A stretch of DNA of 64,000 nucleotides from an uncultured Maribacter sp. (lineage in GTDB: Bacteria > Bacteroidota > Bacteroidia > Flavobacteriales > Flavobacteriaceae): the NCBI GenBank assembly GCA_947498505.1, contig CANMKG010000006.1, positions 124,001 to 188,000 of the forward strand, given 5' to 3'. A program made the translations under genes and the position numbers. Below are positions 44,382 to 53,669 of this stretch, in pieces. The first letter of the stretch is position 1, and the number at the start of each line of letters is the position of its first letter. The notes under the pieces are model-generated. The model was not told the DNA's origin, did not search any database, and worked only from the letters and a program-made list of their open reading frames with translations.

Positions 44382-46397
44382 ATGTCTGTATTAGATTCAA
44401 AAATACCTGCAGGACCCATTAAGGATAAATGGACTTCGTATAAAGATAAAATTAACCTTGTTAACCCTGCCAATAAACGTAATATTGATGTTATAGTTGT
44501 TGGAACTGGATTAGCAGGTGGTTCTGCTGCTGCTACTTTGGCGGAACTTGGATATAATGTAAAAGCATTTGCTTATCAAGATTCTCCTAGAAGAGCGCAC
44601 TCAATTGCTGCTCAAGGGGGAATAAATGCTGCAAAAAATTATCAAGGAGACGGTGATAGTACTTATCGTCTTTTTTATGATACTGTAAAAGGTGGAGATT
44701 ATCGCTCTCGTGAAGCAAATGTGTATCGTTTGGCTGAGGTTTCTGCAAATATTATTGATCAATGTGTTGCTCAAGGTGTTCCGTTTGCGCGTGATTATGG
44801 TGGACTTTTAGATAACCGTTCTTTTGGTGGGGTATTGGTTTCACGTACTTTTTATGCAAAAGGACAAACAGGACAACAACTACTTCTTGGGGCATATTCA
44901 GCAATGAATAGACAAATTGCTCGTGGTAAAATTGAGATGCACAATAGGCATGAAATGCTTGATGTAGTTAAAATAGATGGCAAAGCAAGAGGAATTATAG
45001 CTCGTAATTTGGTTACAGGAGAAATTGAACGTCACTCAGCTCATGCTGTAGTTATTGCTACGGGAGGTTATGGTAATGTTTATTTTTTATCTACCAATGC
45101 AATGGGGTCTAACGTTACTGCTGCTTGGAAAATACATAAAAAAGGAGCTTTTTTTGCTAACCCTTGTTACACTCAAATTCACCCAACTTGTATACCACGT
45201 TCTGGAGACTACCAGTCTAAATTAACGTTGATGTCAGAGTCTCTTCGTAATGATGGACGTATTTGGGTGCCAAAAAATATGGAAGATGTAATGGCAATTA
45301 GAGAAGGTCGTAAAAAACCAACTGATTTGTCTGAAGATGAAAGAGATTATTACTTAGAAAGAAGATACCCTGCTTTTGGTAACCTGGTTCCAAGAGATGT
45401 TGCATCTAGAGCAGCCAAAGAGCGTTGCGATGCTGGATATGGAGTAAATGCAACAGGAGAGGCTGTTTACTTAGATTTTGCTTCAGCTATTGAGCGTTAT
45501 GGAAAAGAACAAGCCAAAATTCAAGGTATTAATAATCCTTCTGCTGCTAAAGTTTACGAATTAGGTCAGGCAATAGTAGAAGCTAAATACGGAAACCTTT
45601 TTCAGATGTATGAAAAAATCGTTGATGAAAACCCGTATAAAACACCAATGATGATTTACCCAGCGACGCACTACACAATGGGAGGTGTTTGGGTAGATTA
45701 CAACTTAATGACTACTGTTCCTGGTTTATATTGTATAGGAGAAGCTAATTTCTCTGATCACGGAGCTAATAGACTTGGTGCCTCGGCATTAATGCAAGGT
45801 CTTGCAGATGGTTATTTTGTATTACCATATACCATAGGAGATTACCTTTCTGATGATATTCGTACCGGTAAAATACCAACGGATTCGCCAGAGTTTGATC
45901 AAGCTGAAAAAGAAGTAAAGGAAAAAATAGATTTCTTTATTAATAACAACGGAACAAAGTCTGTTGATCATTTCCACAAAAGACTTGGTAAAGTAATGTG
46001 GGATAAGGTTGGAATGGCCAGAAACGAAAAAGGTTTAAAAGAAGCCATGGCTGAGATTAAAGCAATTCGTGAGGAGTTTTGGAAAGAGGTTAAGGTTCCT
46101 GGAACTGCAAATGAACTTAATCCGGAATTAGAAAAAGCTGGAAGAGTTGCGGATTTCTTAGAACTTGGAGAGTTATTCGCAAAAGATGCATTAACCCGTA
46201 ATGAATCTTGTGGTGGACACTTTAGAGAAGAGTCTGTAGAGCTTGATGGAGAACAAAAAGGTGAAGCAAAGCGTAATGATCAAGATTATGCATATGTTTC
46301 TGCTTGGGAATATAAAGGAGAACCTGCTGATGCAGTGCTTCATAAAGAAGAATTAGAGTTTAACGATATTGAACTAAAACAACGTTCGTACAAATAA
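44382..46397 (+). CDS. sdhA: Succinate dehydrogenase/fumarate reductase flavoprotein subunit
   Basis: The FAD subunit: dinucleotide motif [19 protein letters not shown], the [22 protein letters not shown] block (flavin contact), [30 protein letters not shown]-type sequence at the substrate site (here [10 protein letters not shown]), and [20 protein letters not shown] near the end. At 671 aa it is the longer form that goes with b558-type anchors. It oxidises succinate to fumarate for the respiratory chain. 74 bp separate it from sdhB. Confidence 0.96.
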   Translation: MSVLDSKIPAGPIKDKWTSYKDKINLVNPANKRNIDVIVVGTGLAGGSAAATLAELGYNVKAFAYQDSPRRAHSIAAQGGINAAKNYQGDGDSTYRLFYDTVKGGDYRSREANVYRLAEVSANIIDQCVAQGVPFARDYGGLLDNRSFGGVLVSRTFYAKGQTGQQLLLGAYSAMNRQIARGKIEMHNRHEMLDVVKIDGKARGIIARNLVTGEIERHSAHAVVIATGGYGNVYFLSTNAMGSNVTAAWKIHKKGAFFANPCYTQIHPTCIPRSGDYQSKLTLMSESLRNDGRIWVPKNMEDVMAIREGRKKPTDLSEDERDYYLERRYPAFGNLVPRDVASRAAKERCDAGYGVNATGEAVYLDFASAIERYGKEQAKIQGINNPSAAKVYELGQAIVEAKYGNLFQMYEKIVDENPYKTPMMIYPATHYTMGGVWVDYNLMTTVPGLYCIGEANFSDHGANRLGASALMQGLADGYFVLPYTIGDYLSDDIRTGKIPTDSPEFDQAEKEVKEKIDFFINNNGTKSVDHFHKRLGKVMWDKVGMARNEKGLKEAMAEIKAIREEFWKEVKVPGTANELNPELEKAGRVADFLELGELFAKDALTRNESCGGHFREESVELDGEQKGEAKRNDQDYAYVSAWEYKGEPADAVLHKEELEFNDIELKQRSYK

Positions 46398-46436
46398 TTT
46401 ACCAATTGGTGAATGTAACAATAGATCAATTGGTAC

Positions 46437-46465
46437 ATTTTCAAATTGATTAATTTTCAAATTGA
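46437..46465 (+). repeat. Direct repeat in the sdhA-sdhB gap
   Basis: ATTTTCAAATTGA occurs at 46437-46449 and 46453-46465. Just before it, CAATTGGT occurs twice, once inside the palindrome ACCAATTGGT (46401-46410). Possible mRNA-processing or translation element; no known function. Confidence 0.6.
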
Positions 46466-46471
46466 GAATTT

Positions 46472-47218
46472 ATGAATTTAACATTAAAAATCTGGAGACA
46501 AAAAGACGCCAACGATAAAGGTAAAATGGTGGATTATAAGGTTACAGATATCTCTGAACATATGTCTTTTTTAGAAATGATGGATGTTCTTAATGAGCAG
46601 TTAGTTGCTTCTGGTGATGAGCCTGTAGCTTTTGACCATGATTGTAGAGAGGGAATTTGTGGAATGTGCTCTATGTATATAAATGGTGAAGCGCATGGAC
46701 CAGATAGAGGTGTTACAACATGTCAGTTACACATGCGTATGTTTAAAGATGGCGATACCATTACCATTGAGCCATGGAGAGCAAAGGCATTCCCAGTTAT
46801 AAAGGATTTAGTTGTAGACAGAACATCGTTTGAGCGTATCCAACAAGCAGGAGGCTATATTTCTGTAAACACTTCTGGTAATACTCAAGATGCAAATGCT
46901 ATTCCTATTTCAAAAGTTGCTGCTGATGAAGCAATGGATGCTGCAACCTGTATAGGATGTGGAGCTTGTGTGGCTTCTTGTAAAAACTCTTCGGCGATGT
47001 TATTTGTTGGAGCCAAAGTATCACAGTATGCGTTATTACCTCAAGGACAAGTTGAAGCCGTTGAGCGTGTACAAAATATGGTAGCGCAAATGGACTTAGA
47101 AGGCTTTGGTAATTGTACTAATACTGGAGCTTGTGAAGTTGAGTGCCCTAAAGGAATTTCTTTAGAAAATATTGCAAGAATGAATAGAGAGTTTTTAAGA
47201 GCAAGCTTAAAAGGATAA
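46472..47218 (+). CDS. sdhB: Succinate dehydrogenase/fumarate reductase iron-sulfur subunit
   Basis: Three cluster sites are visible: [13 protein letters not shown] plus a later Cys for [2Fe-2S], [11 protein letters not shown] for [4Fe-4S], and [15 protein letters not shown] for the next cluster. Electrons pass from SdhA through these to SdhC. Length (248 aa) is normal. It ends the operon and is followed by a strong terminator. Confidence 0.96.
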   Translation: MNLTLKIWRQKDANDKGKMVDYKVTDISEHMSFLEMMDVLNEQLVASGDEPVAFDHDCREGICGMCSMYINGEAHGPDRGVTTCQLHMRMFKDGDTITIEPWRAKAFPVIKDLVVDRTSFERIQQAGGYISVNTSGNTQDANAIPISKVAADEAMDAATCIGCGACVASCKNSSAMLFVGAKVSQYALLPQGQVEAVERVQNMVAQMDLEGFGNCTNTGACEVECPKGISLENIARMNREFLRASLKG

Positions 47219-47239
47219 TAACTCTAAAATTATATGTTA

Positions 47240-47270
47240 AAGCCCAAACCTAAACAGGTTTGGGCTTTTT
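47240..47270 (+). terminator. Rho-independent terminator of sdhCAB
   Basis: A perfect 12-bp stem (AAGCCCAAACCT 47240-47251 and its complement 47256-47267) with an AAAC loop is followed by TTTTTA. Very strong hairpin. Confidence 0.93.
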
Positions 47271-47347
47271 ATTTTGTGCGTGAACAATTAAATATTGGGT
47301 GTTTGGAGTAAGATAGGGTATTAAATAATTTGGTTACTTTTAATGTT

Positions 47348-48496
47348 ATGGAAGTACAATTGTCATCAAAACTGCCAGATGTAAAAACAACTATTTTTAC
47401 TGTGGTTAATAAACTTGCAAAAAAACATAATGCGACAAATCTCTCACAGGGATTTCCAAATTTTGAAGCAGATGCTGAATTAGTAGAAGCCGTTGCCAGT
47501 GCAATGAGGCAAGGGTATAACCAATATGCGCCAATGGCTGGTTCTATGGCATTGAGGGAACAAATAGCTTTGATGATAGAGACTATACACCATACAAAGT
47601 ATAACCCAGATACAGAAATAACAATAACTGCCGGAGCAACTCAGGCCATTTATACTGCGATATCAGCTTTTATAGAAACAAATGATGAGGTTATAGTTTT
47701 TAAACCTGCTTATGATTGCTACGAGCCTGCCATAGAAGTTAATGGCGGAAAAACTATCCATGTTCAATTACAGGGGAGTCAATTTCGAATTGATTGGAAT
47801 GATTTTAAAAATAAAATCACTCCGAAAACAAAAATGGTAATTATTAATACACCTCATAATCCAAGTGGGACAATGTTATCTCATAAGGATATGGAAGAAT
47901 TACAAAACATACTCAAAGGCACTAATATTATTCTTTTAAGTGATGAAGTGTATGAACACATAATATTTGATGGTAACCACCATGAAAGTGCTTGTAGATT
48001 CCCTGATTTGGCTTCTAGGAGTATAATATGTTCTTCTTTTGGAAAAACGTTTCATGTCACAGGTTGGAAAGTTGGATATTGTGTTGGGCCTGATTATTTA
48101 ATGCAAGAGTTCAGAAAAATACATCAGTTTAATGTTTTTTCGGTAAATAGCGCAGTTCAAGAAGGGTTAGCTCAGTATTTAAAAAAGCCAGAGCACTACC
48201 TGCAATTAGGAGCTTTTTACCAGAAAAAAAGAGATTTATTTTTATCTGAACTTCAAGCATCGAAATTTAAAATCATACCATCAAAAGGCACTTATTTTCA
48301 ACTTTTGGATTATTCTGAAATAACAAATGAATCGGATATCGATTTTTGCAAAAGGTTAATAGCGGATTATAAATTAGCTAGTATACCAATATCAGTATTT
48401 AATATTAACAATCAAGATGATAAAGTACTTCGTTTTTGTTTTGCCAAAACGGATGAGGTTTTGATAAAAGCCACGGATACTTTAAAAAACATCTAA
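47348..48496 (+). CDS. ybdL: Methionine aminotransferase-like PLP enzyme
   Basis: A class I/II fold-type I aminotransferase: NLSQGFPNFEADAELVEAV and YNQYAPMAGSMALREQIA at the N-terminus, ITITAGATQAIYTAISAF, NTPHNPSGTMLS with the PLP Asn/Pro, LSDEVYEHIIFDG with Asp/Tyr and SSFGKTFHVTGWKVGY with the Schiff-base Lys. This pattern is that of YbdL, which uses methionine and aromatic amino acids. The ATG at 47348 is chosen; the TTG at 47330 adds six residues. Length (382 aa) is standard. Stands alone after the sdh terminator. Confidence 0.88.
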   Translation: MEVQLSSKLPDVKTTIFTVVNKLAKKHNATNLSQGFPNFEADAELVEAVASAMRQGYNQYAPMAGSMALREQIALMIETIHHTKYNPDTEITITAGATQAIYTAISAFIETNDEVIVFKPAYDCYEPAIEVNGGKTIHVQLQGSQFRIDWNDFKNKITPKTKMVIINTPHNPSGTMLSHKDMEELQNILKGTNIILLSDEVYEHIIFDGNHHESACRFPDLASRSIICSSFGKTFHVTGWKVGYCVGPDYLMQEFRKIHQFNVFSVNSAVQEGLAQYLKKPEHYLQLGAFYQKKRDLFLSELQASKFKIIPSKGTYFQLLDYSEITNESDIDFCKRLIADYKLASIPISVFNINNQDDKVLRFCFAKTDEVLIKATDTLKNI

Positions 48497-48525
48497 CTAT
48501 TTTATGTTGAACTACTTAAATTAGT

Positions 48526-48546
48526 TTGTATTTTGTAAAAATACAA
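48526..48546. promoter_or_regulatory. Perfect 9-bp inverted repeat before the hybrid regulator gene
   Basis: TTGTATTTT (48526-48534) and AAAATACAA (48538-48546) form a perfect dyad with spacer GTA, 25 bp before the start codon. It covers the place where a -7 box would lie. A similar GTAT...AAAATAC dyad is found before the first gene of the downstream module (52566-52585), so it is a candidate site for the regulator itself. Confidence 0.5.
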
Positions 48547-48571
48547 TTCCTTTAATAGCGTTTTTTTAGAA

Positions 48572-51500
48572 ATGACAGCACACAAACATTTTTATCTTTT
48601 ACTTTATGTGTTGCTTTTATTTTATAATAAAGCGTATAATCAAAAATTCGTAGATAATTATAAAATAACACCTTTTAAATTACCTATCGAAACTCCTGCC
48701 CATGATATATTAGAAGACTCTTACGGGTTTTTATGGATTGCAACTACTAATGGTTTATGGAGGTATGATGGTAACAATTTTAAAAGTTACATAAAAAACG
48801 AAAACGACAAAACCAGTATTACGGACAATCATATTTCTTGTCTTTATGAGGATAAGAAAAAAATATTATGGATTGGTACTTATGGAGGGGGGTTGTTAAA
48901 ATATGATAGAAATTGTGATTGTTTTGAACAATTTATTCATAGAGACAACGACCCCGAAAGCCTTAGTTTTAACGAGGTAAAAACCATTTTCGAAACTAAG
49001 GACAGTACTTTTTACATTGGTACCGATGGCGGTGGTCTAAACATAATGAATCGACAAGATGGTTCTTTTAAATCTTTTAAGTACAATATTAAAGACTCTA
49101 CTAGTATTAGTCACAATAATGTACTTTTTATAGAAGAAATTGCCGATGGTAAATTAGCAATAGGCACTTGGATTGGACTTAATGTTTTTGACTCCCAAAC
49201 ACGAAAATTTAAACGAATTTTTAAATCGCCACGTAATGGTCCTCAATACCACTATAGGTTAGCATATTATAACGGAAAATTAGTAACTGCATCTAAAGAG
49301 TTCTATACTTATTCTAAGAACAAGTTTTCTCATTTATCCATTTCAAACGGTACAGCCTATGATGTTAAAAAAATAAATGATGAAAATTGTTGGTTTTTAA
49401 ATCGTACTAATATAATAATCGCAGATTCTGATTTAAAAATAAAACAACAAATAAAACTTCAAGAAGTCTTTAATACTAAAAAAAACTACTTCCTAACAAG
49501 ATTGTTTCATAATACAAATAACAACTCTACATGGGTATTAGATAGGTCTGGAGCTTTTTTTCTCATTGAAAATAAAACTTCGTCTTTTACACCTTTTATT
49601 GAAGAAAATTTTCAGGGAGATATTTCTAAAACTGAGATCAACTTTTGGGTATCTAAAGACAATAGTATTTATATAGTAGACAAAGAAAATCCCAAAAATT
49701 ACCAACAAATAAAGAAAACTTTTTTTGGCAAACCTTATGTTGCAACGCAAGGTAATAAGACCATTTGGGTTGCGGATAATAAATATTACTACGAATTTAG
49801 TTCCAATGGCATTTTGCTACAGCAAATACAAGAAAATATTTGGCCATTCGCTGCTTTACAAACCAGAGACAACCAATTATGGATTGGTGAGGTTTTAGGA
49901 GCATCTAACTATAATATAAAAACTAAGAAAAATATAAAATTTAAATGCGATTGGAACCTTCCTAACGGCATTGGATACTTTCATAAAGTTTATGTTTTAT
50001 TTGAAGATAGTAAAAACTTTATTTGGATTGGTACAGAAGGAGACGGACTAAAAAAGTACGATTCTAAAACTAAAAGATTTACCCATTATAGACATACAAT
50101 TGGAGACAAAACTACGATTAACAATAATTTTGTACATGAAATCTTTGAAGATAGTGAGTATAATTTATGGATTGGTACCAAAGCAGGTTTATGTAGGTTA
50201 GACATAAAAACGGGCACTTTTGTACAAAGTGAAAACCCTGCTATAAAAGATAAAATTGTTCAGTCTATTGAACAGGACATGGAAGGTAATTTATGGATAG
50301 GCACCTTAAATGGATTAATAAAATACGACTACAAAAATAATAAAATAAGGGTTTTGAATGAGCAGGACGGTGTACTATCTCCTAAAATAGGAACCCATAG
50401 TTTATCTTTAAAAACCGGAGAGCTTGTTTTTAATACCAATAAGGGTTTAATGGTATTTAACCCAGAAGATGTTAAAGAAAGTAATAAAAGTCCCAAATTA
50501 TACTTATCTAAACTATGGGTAAATAATGAAATTATTAAGCCTAATAGTAAATACATTACAAAAAATATAGAAGTAGAAGAAAAAATTAACTTAGAATATA
50601 GCGACAAAAAATTTGAAATAGAATTTCAAGTCATAAACTATAATAATAACGGACGCTGTAAGTTTGCCTACAAGTTAGATGGTTATGATAAATCTTGGAG
50701 TAATGTCCAAGATAATCAAAAAGCAACCTATACCAACATACCTTCTGGAGAGTATACTTTTATGGTAAAAGGAAGTAATGAACATGGTGTGTGGAGTAAT
50801 AAAATAAAAGAAATAACTATTACTATAACTCCACCTTTTTGGGAACTTTTATGGGTGAAAATCGCAGGGTTATTATTAGCTATTTTATGTTTTGCTTTAA
50901 TATTATGGTTCGTAATAAAAAAAGAAAGAAATAGAGCCAAATTTGAAATTGAAAAAGACCGTGTATTTCAGTTTGAGGAAGTTACTAAAATGAAATTAAA
51001 ATTCTTCACAAACATATCTCACGAGTTACGAACTCCTTTAACTCTTATTACCTCACCTTTAGATAAATTTATTCAGGAAGACATAAAACCTAATAATAAG
51101 GTTTTAGAAATGATGCATAGAAACAGTTCACGGCTCTTAGAATTAGTTAATCAAATTTTAGATTATAGAAAACTAGAAGGTAATCAAAAGCTTCAAATTA
51201 CCAGTCAAAAAAATCTTTCAGTTTTTAACAACATCAACGCTTCATCACTTTATTGGGCAAAGGAAAAAAACATTAAATATAGCAACGACATTCCACCAAA
51301 TAACTATGAATTATTATTTGATGTAGATGTTATAGAAAAAATAGTAACAAATCTTGTTTCTAACGCCTTCAAATACACTCCAAAAGAAGGCCAAGTAAAG
51401 TTGTTGGTTCATTTTGAAAATATGGATGTAAGTGAAGAAAGCAATAAAATACTTCATGGTATTATGGGGATACATGTAATAGATAATGGATCTGGTATTC

Positions 51501-52504
51501 CATTAGAATATCAAGATAAAGTTTTTGAACGTTTTTATCAATTAGACGAAAATCCAGAATTTGGTTATAGTAGTGGTATTGGGTTATCGCTTACTGCCGA
51601 ATTGGTTAAGCTTCATAAAGGAAATATTGAGTTAAAAACAAGCAAAGAAAAAGGGTGTCATTTTAAAGTTGAAATTCCTATTGGGTATCAAGATTATGAA
51701 ACCTTCTTTACCAAAAACAGTAATGAACTTCCTGAAATAAATACGGCTAAAACTTTAGTCTTAATTGTTGAGGATAATGATGACATAAGAAATTATATTA
51801 ATGACGAGCTGAAAGAAACTTATCAAATTATTGAAGCGGAAAACGGAAAAATTGGATTAAAATTAGCTATTGCAACGTTACCAGATGTTATCATAAGTGA
51901 TATTATGATGCCAGAATCGGACGGTATTCAATTGGCAAATCAGTTAAAAAGTAACGAGTTAACCTCTCACATTCCATTGTTGTTTTTAACAGCAAAAACA
52001 GGGATTCAAAATAAAATTACAGGTTTAACCACCGGAGCAGAAGATTATATTCAAAAGCCATTTAATATTTCAGAAATTAAACTTAAAATCAAGAATGTTT
52101 TAGATAGTAGAAATCACTTACTCAAAAAGGTTGCTAAAGAAAATTCAGAAGAAATAAAAAAAATAAACATTGAAAACACAGATAAATATCTGGAAAAAGT
52201 AAACTTAAAATTAGAAGACCACCTGGAAAATTCAGATTTTTCTGTAGATCAACTTTGTTCAGAATTAGCTATCGGAAGATCTCAACTTTACAGAAAAATA
52301 CAGGCTCTTACAGGAAAATCTATTATTGAATATATTAATTTTCATAGGCTTTCTACAGCTATGACCTTGGTAAAAGAAGGGAACTACACCCTAAAAGAAA
52401 TTGCCTATAAAATAGGATATAACGACAACCGATATTTTAGTCGCGCGTTTAAAAAAGAGTTTGGGAATCCTCCATCTTACTACATTTCCAAGAAGAAAGA
52501 GTAA
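48572..52504 (+). CDS. Hybrid two-component system: propeller sensor, histidine kinase, receiver and AraC HTH in one chain
   Basis: A 1310-residue HTCS regulator. After a signal segment come two Reg_prop beta-propellers (about 30-640) with repeats such as DSYGFLWIATTNGLWRYDG and KNFIWIGTEGDGLKKYD, then a Y_Y_Y domain (about 660-750), a membrane helix (756-785), a HisKA domain with SHELRTPLTL (phospho-His817), an HATPase domain (about 915-1035), a receiver with phospho-Asp1110 (ISDIMMPE) and a C-terminal AraC HTH pair (about 1205-1305). All catalytic sites are intact. In Bacteroidota such proteins sense a periplasmic ligand and activate polysaccharide-use loci. Here the next genes are a redox-type exported module and no SusC/SusD. 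It is followed after 106 bp by that module in the same direction. Confidence 0.95.
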   Translation: MTAHKHFYLLLYVLLLFYNKAYNQKFVDNYKITPFKLPIETPAHDILEDSYGFLWIATTNGLWRYDGNNFKSYIKNENDKTSITDNHISCLYEDKKKILWIGTYGGGLLKYDRNCDCFEQFIHRDNDPESLSFNEVKTIFETKDSTFYIGTDGGGLNIMNRQDGSFKSFKYNIKDSTSISHNNVLFIEEIADGKLAIGTWIGLNVFDSQTRKFKRIFKSPRNGPQYHYRLAYYNGKLVTASKEFYTYSKNKFSHLSISNGTAYDVKKINDENCWFLNRTNIIIADSDLKIKQQIKLQEVFNTKKNYFLTRLFHNTNNNSTWVLDRSGAFFLIENKTSSFTPFIEENFQGDISKTEINFWVSKDNSIYIVDKENPKNYQQIKKTFFGKPYVATQGNKTIWVADNKYYYEFSSNGILLQQIQENIWPFAALQTRDNQLWIGEVLGASNYNIKTKKNIKFKCDWNLPNGIGYFHKVYVLFEDSKNFIWIGTEGDGLKKYDSKTKRFTHYRHTIGDKTTINNNFVHEIFEDSEYNLWIGTKAGLCRLDIKTGTFVQSENPAIKDKIVQSIEQDMEGNLWIGTLNGLIKYDYKNNKIRVLNEQDGVLSPKIGTHSLSLKTGELVFNTNKGLMVFNPEDVKESNKSPKLYLSKLWVNNEIIKPNSKYITKNIEVEEKINLEYSDKKFEIEFQVINYNNNGRCKFAYKLDGYDKSWSNVQDNQKATYTNIPSGEYTFMVKGSNEHGVWSNKIKEITITITPPFWELLWVKIAGLLLAILCFALILWFVIKKERNRAKFEIEKDRVFQFEEVTKMKLKFFTNISHELRTPLTLITSPLDKFIQEDIKPNNKVLEMMHRNSSRLLELVNQILDYRKLEGNQKLQITSQKNLSVFNNINASSLYWAKEKNIKYSNDIPPNNYELLFDVDVIEKIVTNLVSNAFKYTPKEGQVKLLVHFENMDVSEESNKILHGIMGIHVIDNGSGIPLEYQDKVFERFYQLDENPEFGYSSGIGLSLTAELVKLHKGNIELKTSKEKGCHFKVEIPIGYQDYETFFTKNSNELPEINTAKTLVLIVEDNDDIRNYINDELKETYQIIEAENGKIGLKLAIATLPDVIISDIMMPESDGIQLANQLKSNELTSHIPLLFLTAKTGIQNKITGLTTGAEDYIQKPFNISEIKLKIKNVLDSRNHLLKKVAKENSEEIKKINIENTDKYLEKVNLKLEDHLENSDFSVDQLCSELAIGRSQLYRKIQALTGKSIIEYINFHRLSTAMTLVKEGNYTLKEIAYKIGYNDNRYFSRAFKKEFGNPPSYYISKKKE

Positions 52505-52565
52505 TTTCTCTGCTCAATATTTACACCATTATACTCAAAAAGTCCACCACTGCTTTACAGGTTTC

Positions 52566-52585
52566 AGTATATTTTTGAAAATACT
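52566..52585. promoter_or_regulatory. Imperfect inverted repeat before the Tat propeller gene
   Basis: AGTAT (52566-52570) and AAAATACT (52578-52585) face each other; the left arm has two extra bases (AT) relative to a perfect match. It resembles the perfect dyad before the HTCS gene in its GTAT / AAAATAC arms. A weak -7-like TACTTTG follows at 52585-52591. Confidence 0.4.
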
Positions 52586-52610
52586 ACTTTGTTTAAAAAA
52601 CTAAAACCCA

Positions 52611-53669
52611 ATGGCAAACTCGCGTAGAGATTTTATTAAAAAAACAACCTTAGCTAGTACAGCCTTATCTATACCATCCTATGGGTTTACTATTCTGAAA
52701 AAACCAGAAATAAAACCACAAATTATTGGTCATGGAGACTTTAAATATAAAGTGCACAAGGAATGGGGAAATTTAAATCCAAACGTTACTCCTATAAAGA
52801 ACTGTCATGAAATGGTCTTGGATTCTAAAGGCCGATTAATTATGATTACTGACGAAATTAAAAATAATATTATTATTTATGATAAATCAGGAAAATTAAT
52901 AAAAACATGGGGACATGAGTATAAATCTGGCCATGGTTTAACCCTTTTTGATGAAGGAGGAGAAGATGTTTTATTCATTACAGACCCAAATAGCGGAACG
53001 GTTATAAAAACCACGGTAGACGGTAACATATTAATGGAACTGCCAAATCCTAAAGATATTGGTACTTACACCGAAAAGATGCGTTATAAACCAACAGAAA
53101 CTGCCATTGCTCCTAATGGAGATATTTACGTTGCAGATGGGTATGGTTCCGATTTTATATTACAATTTAATAAAGATGGAGAGTTCATAAGAAAATTTGG
53201 AGGTAAAGGGCATAAAGATGAACAACTTAACAATGCTCATGGTGTTGCTATTGATGATAGAGACCCCCAAAATATAACCTTACTATGTACTTCTAGGATT
53301 CATAATTCTTTTAAAAGATTTACGCTAGATGGTAAATATCTATCAACCATATTTCTTCCAGGAGCTTACGTTTGTAGACCTGTGATAGACGGTGAAAATA
53401 TTTATTCTGGTGTATGCTGGTCAAGAATGAAATATTTAGAACGTGTTCCAAATTCGGGGTTTGTTACCATATTGGATAAAAACAATAAAGTGGTTTCTAA
53501 CCCCGGTGGAGCTAAACCAGAATATAAAGAAGGAGAATTGCAACTTATGCTTCAAAACACTACAATTTTTAATCATTGCCATGATGTGTGTATAGATGAA
53601 GACAAAAATGTATACATATGTCAATGGAATGCAAATAAATCTTATCCCATTAAATTAGAAAGAGTATAA
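52611..53669 (+). CDS. Tat-exported NHL/6-bladed beta-propeller protein
   Basis: The N-terminus NSRRDFIKKTTLASTALS is a twin-arginine signal (RRDF), so the protein is exported folded, suggesting a cofactor or early folding. The body has propeller repeats with HGLTLFDEG, AIAPNGDIYVADGYGSDFIL and NNAHGVAIDDRD blocks, like NHL-repeat proteins and the peptidyl-amidating lyases. Paired Cys/His (NHCHDVCIDEDKNVYICQW, near the end) may bind metal. First gene of the four-gene module; the next ATG follows the stop immediately. Ligand unknown. Confidence 0.85.
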   Translation: MANSRRDFIKKTTLASTALSIPSYGFTILKKPEIKPQIIGHGDFKYKVHKEWGNLNPNVTPIKNCHEMVLDSKGRLIMITDEIKNNIIIYDKSGKLIKTWGHEYKSGHGLTLFDEGGEDVLFITDPNSGTVIKTTVDGNILMELPNPKDIGTYTEKMRYKPTETAIAPNGDIYVADGYGSDFILQFNKDGEFIRKFGGKGHKDEQLNNAHGVAIDDRDPQNITLLCTSRIHNSFKRFTLDGKYLSTIFLPGAYVCRPVIDGENIYSGVCWSRMKYLERVPNSGFVTILDKNNKVVSNPGGAKPEYKEGELQLMLQNTTIFNHCHDVCIDEDKNVYICQWNANKSYPIKLERV

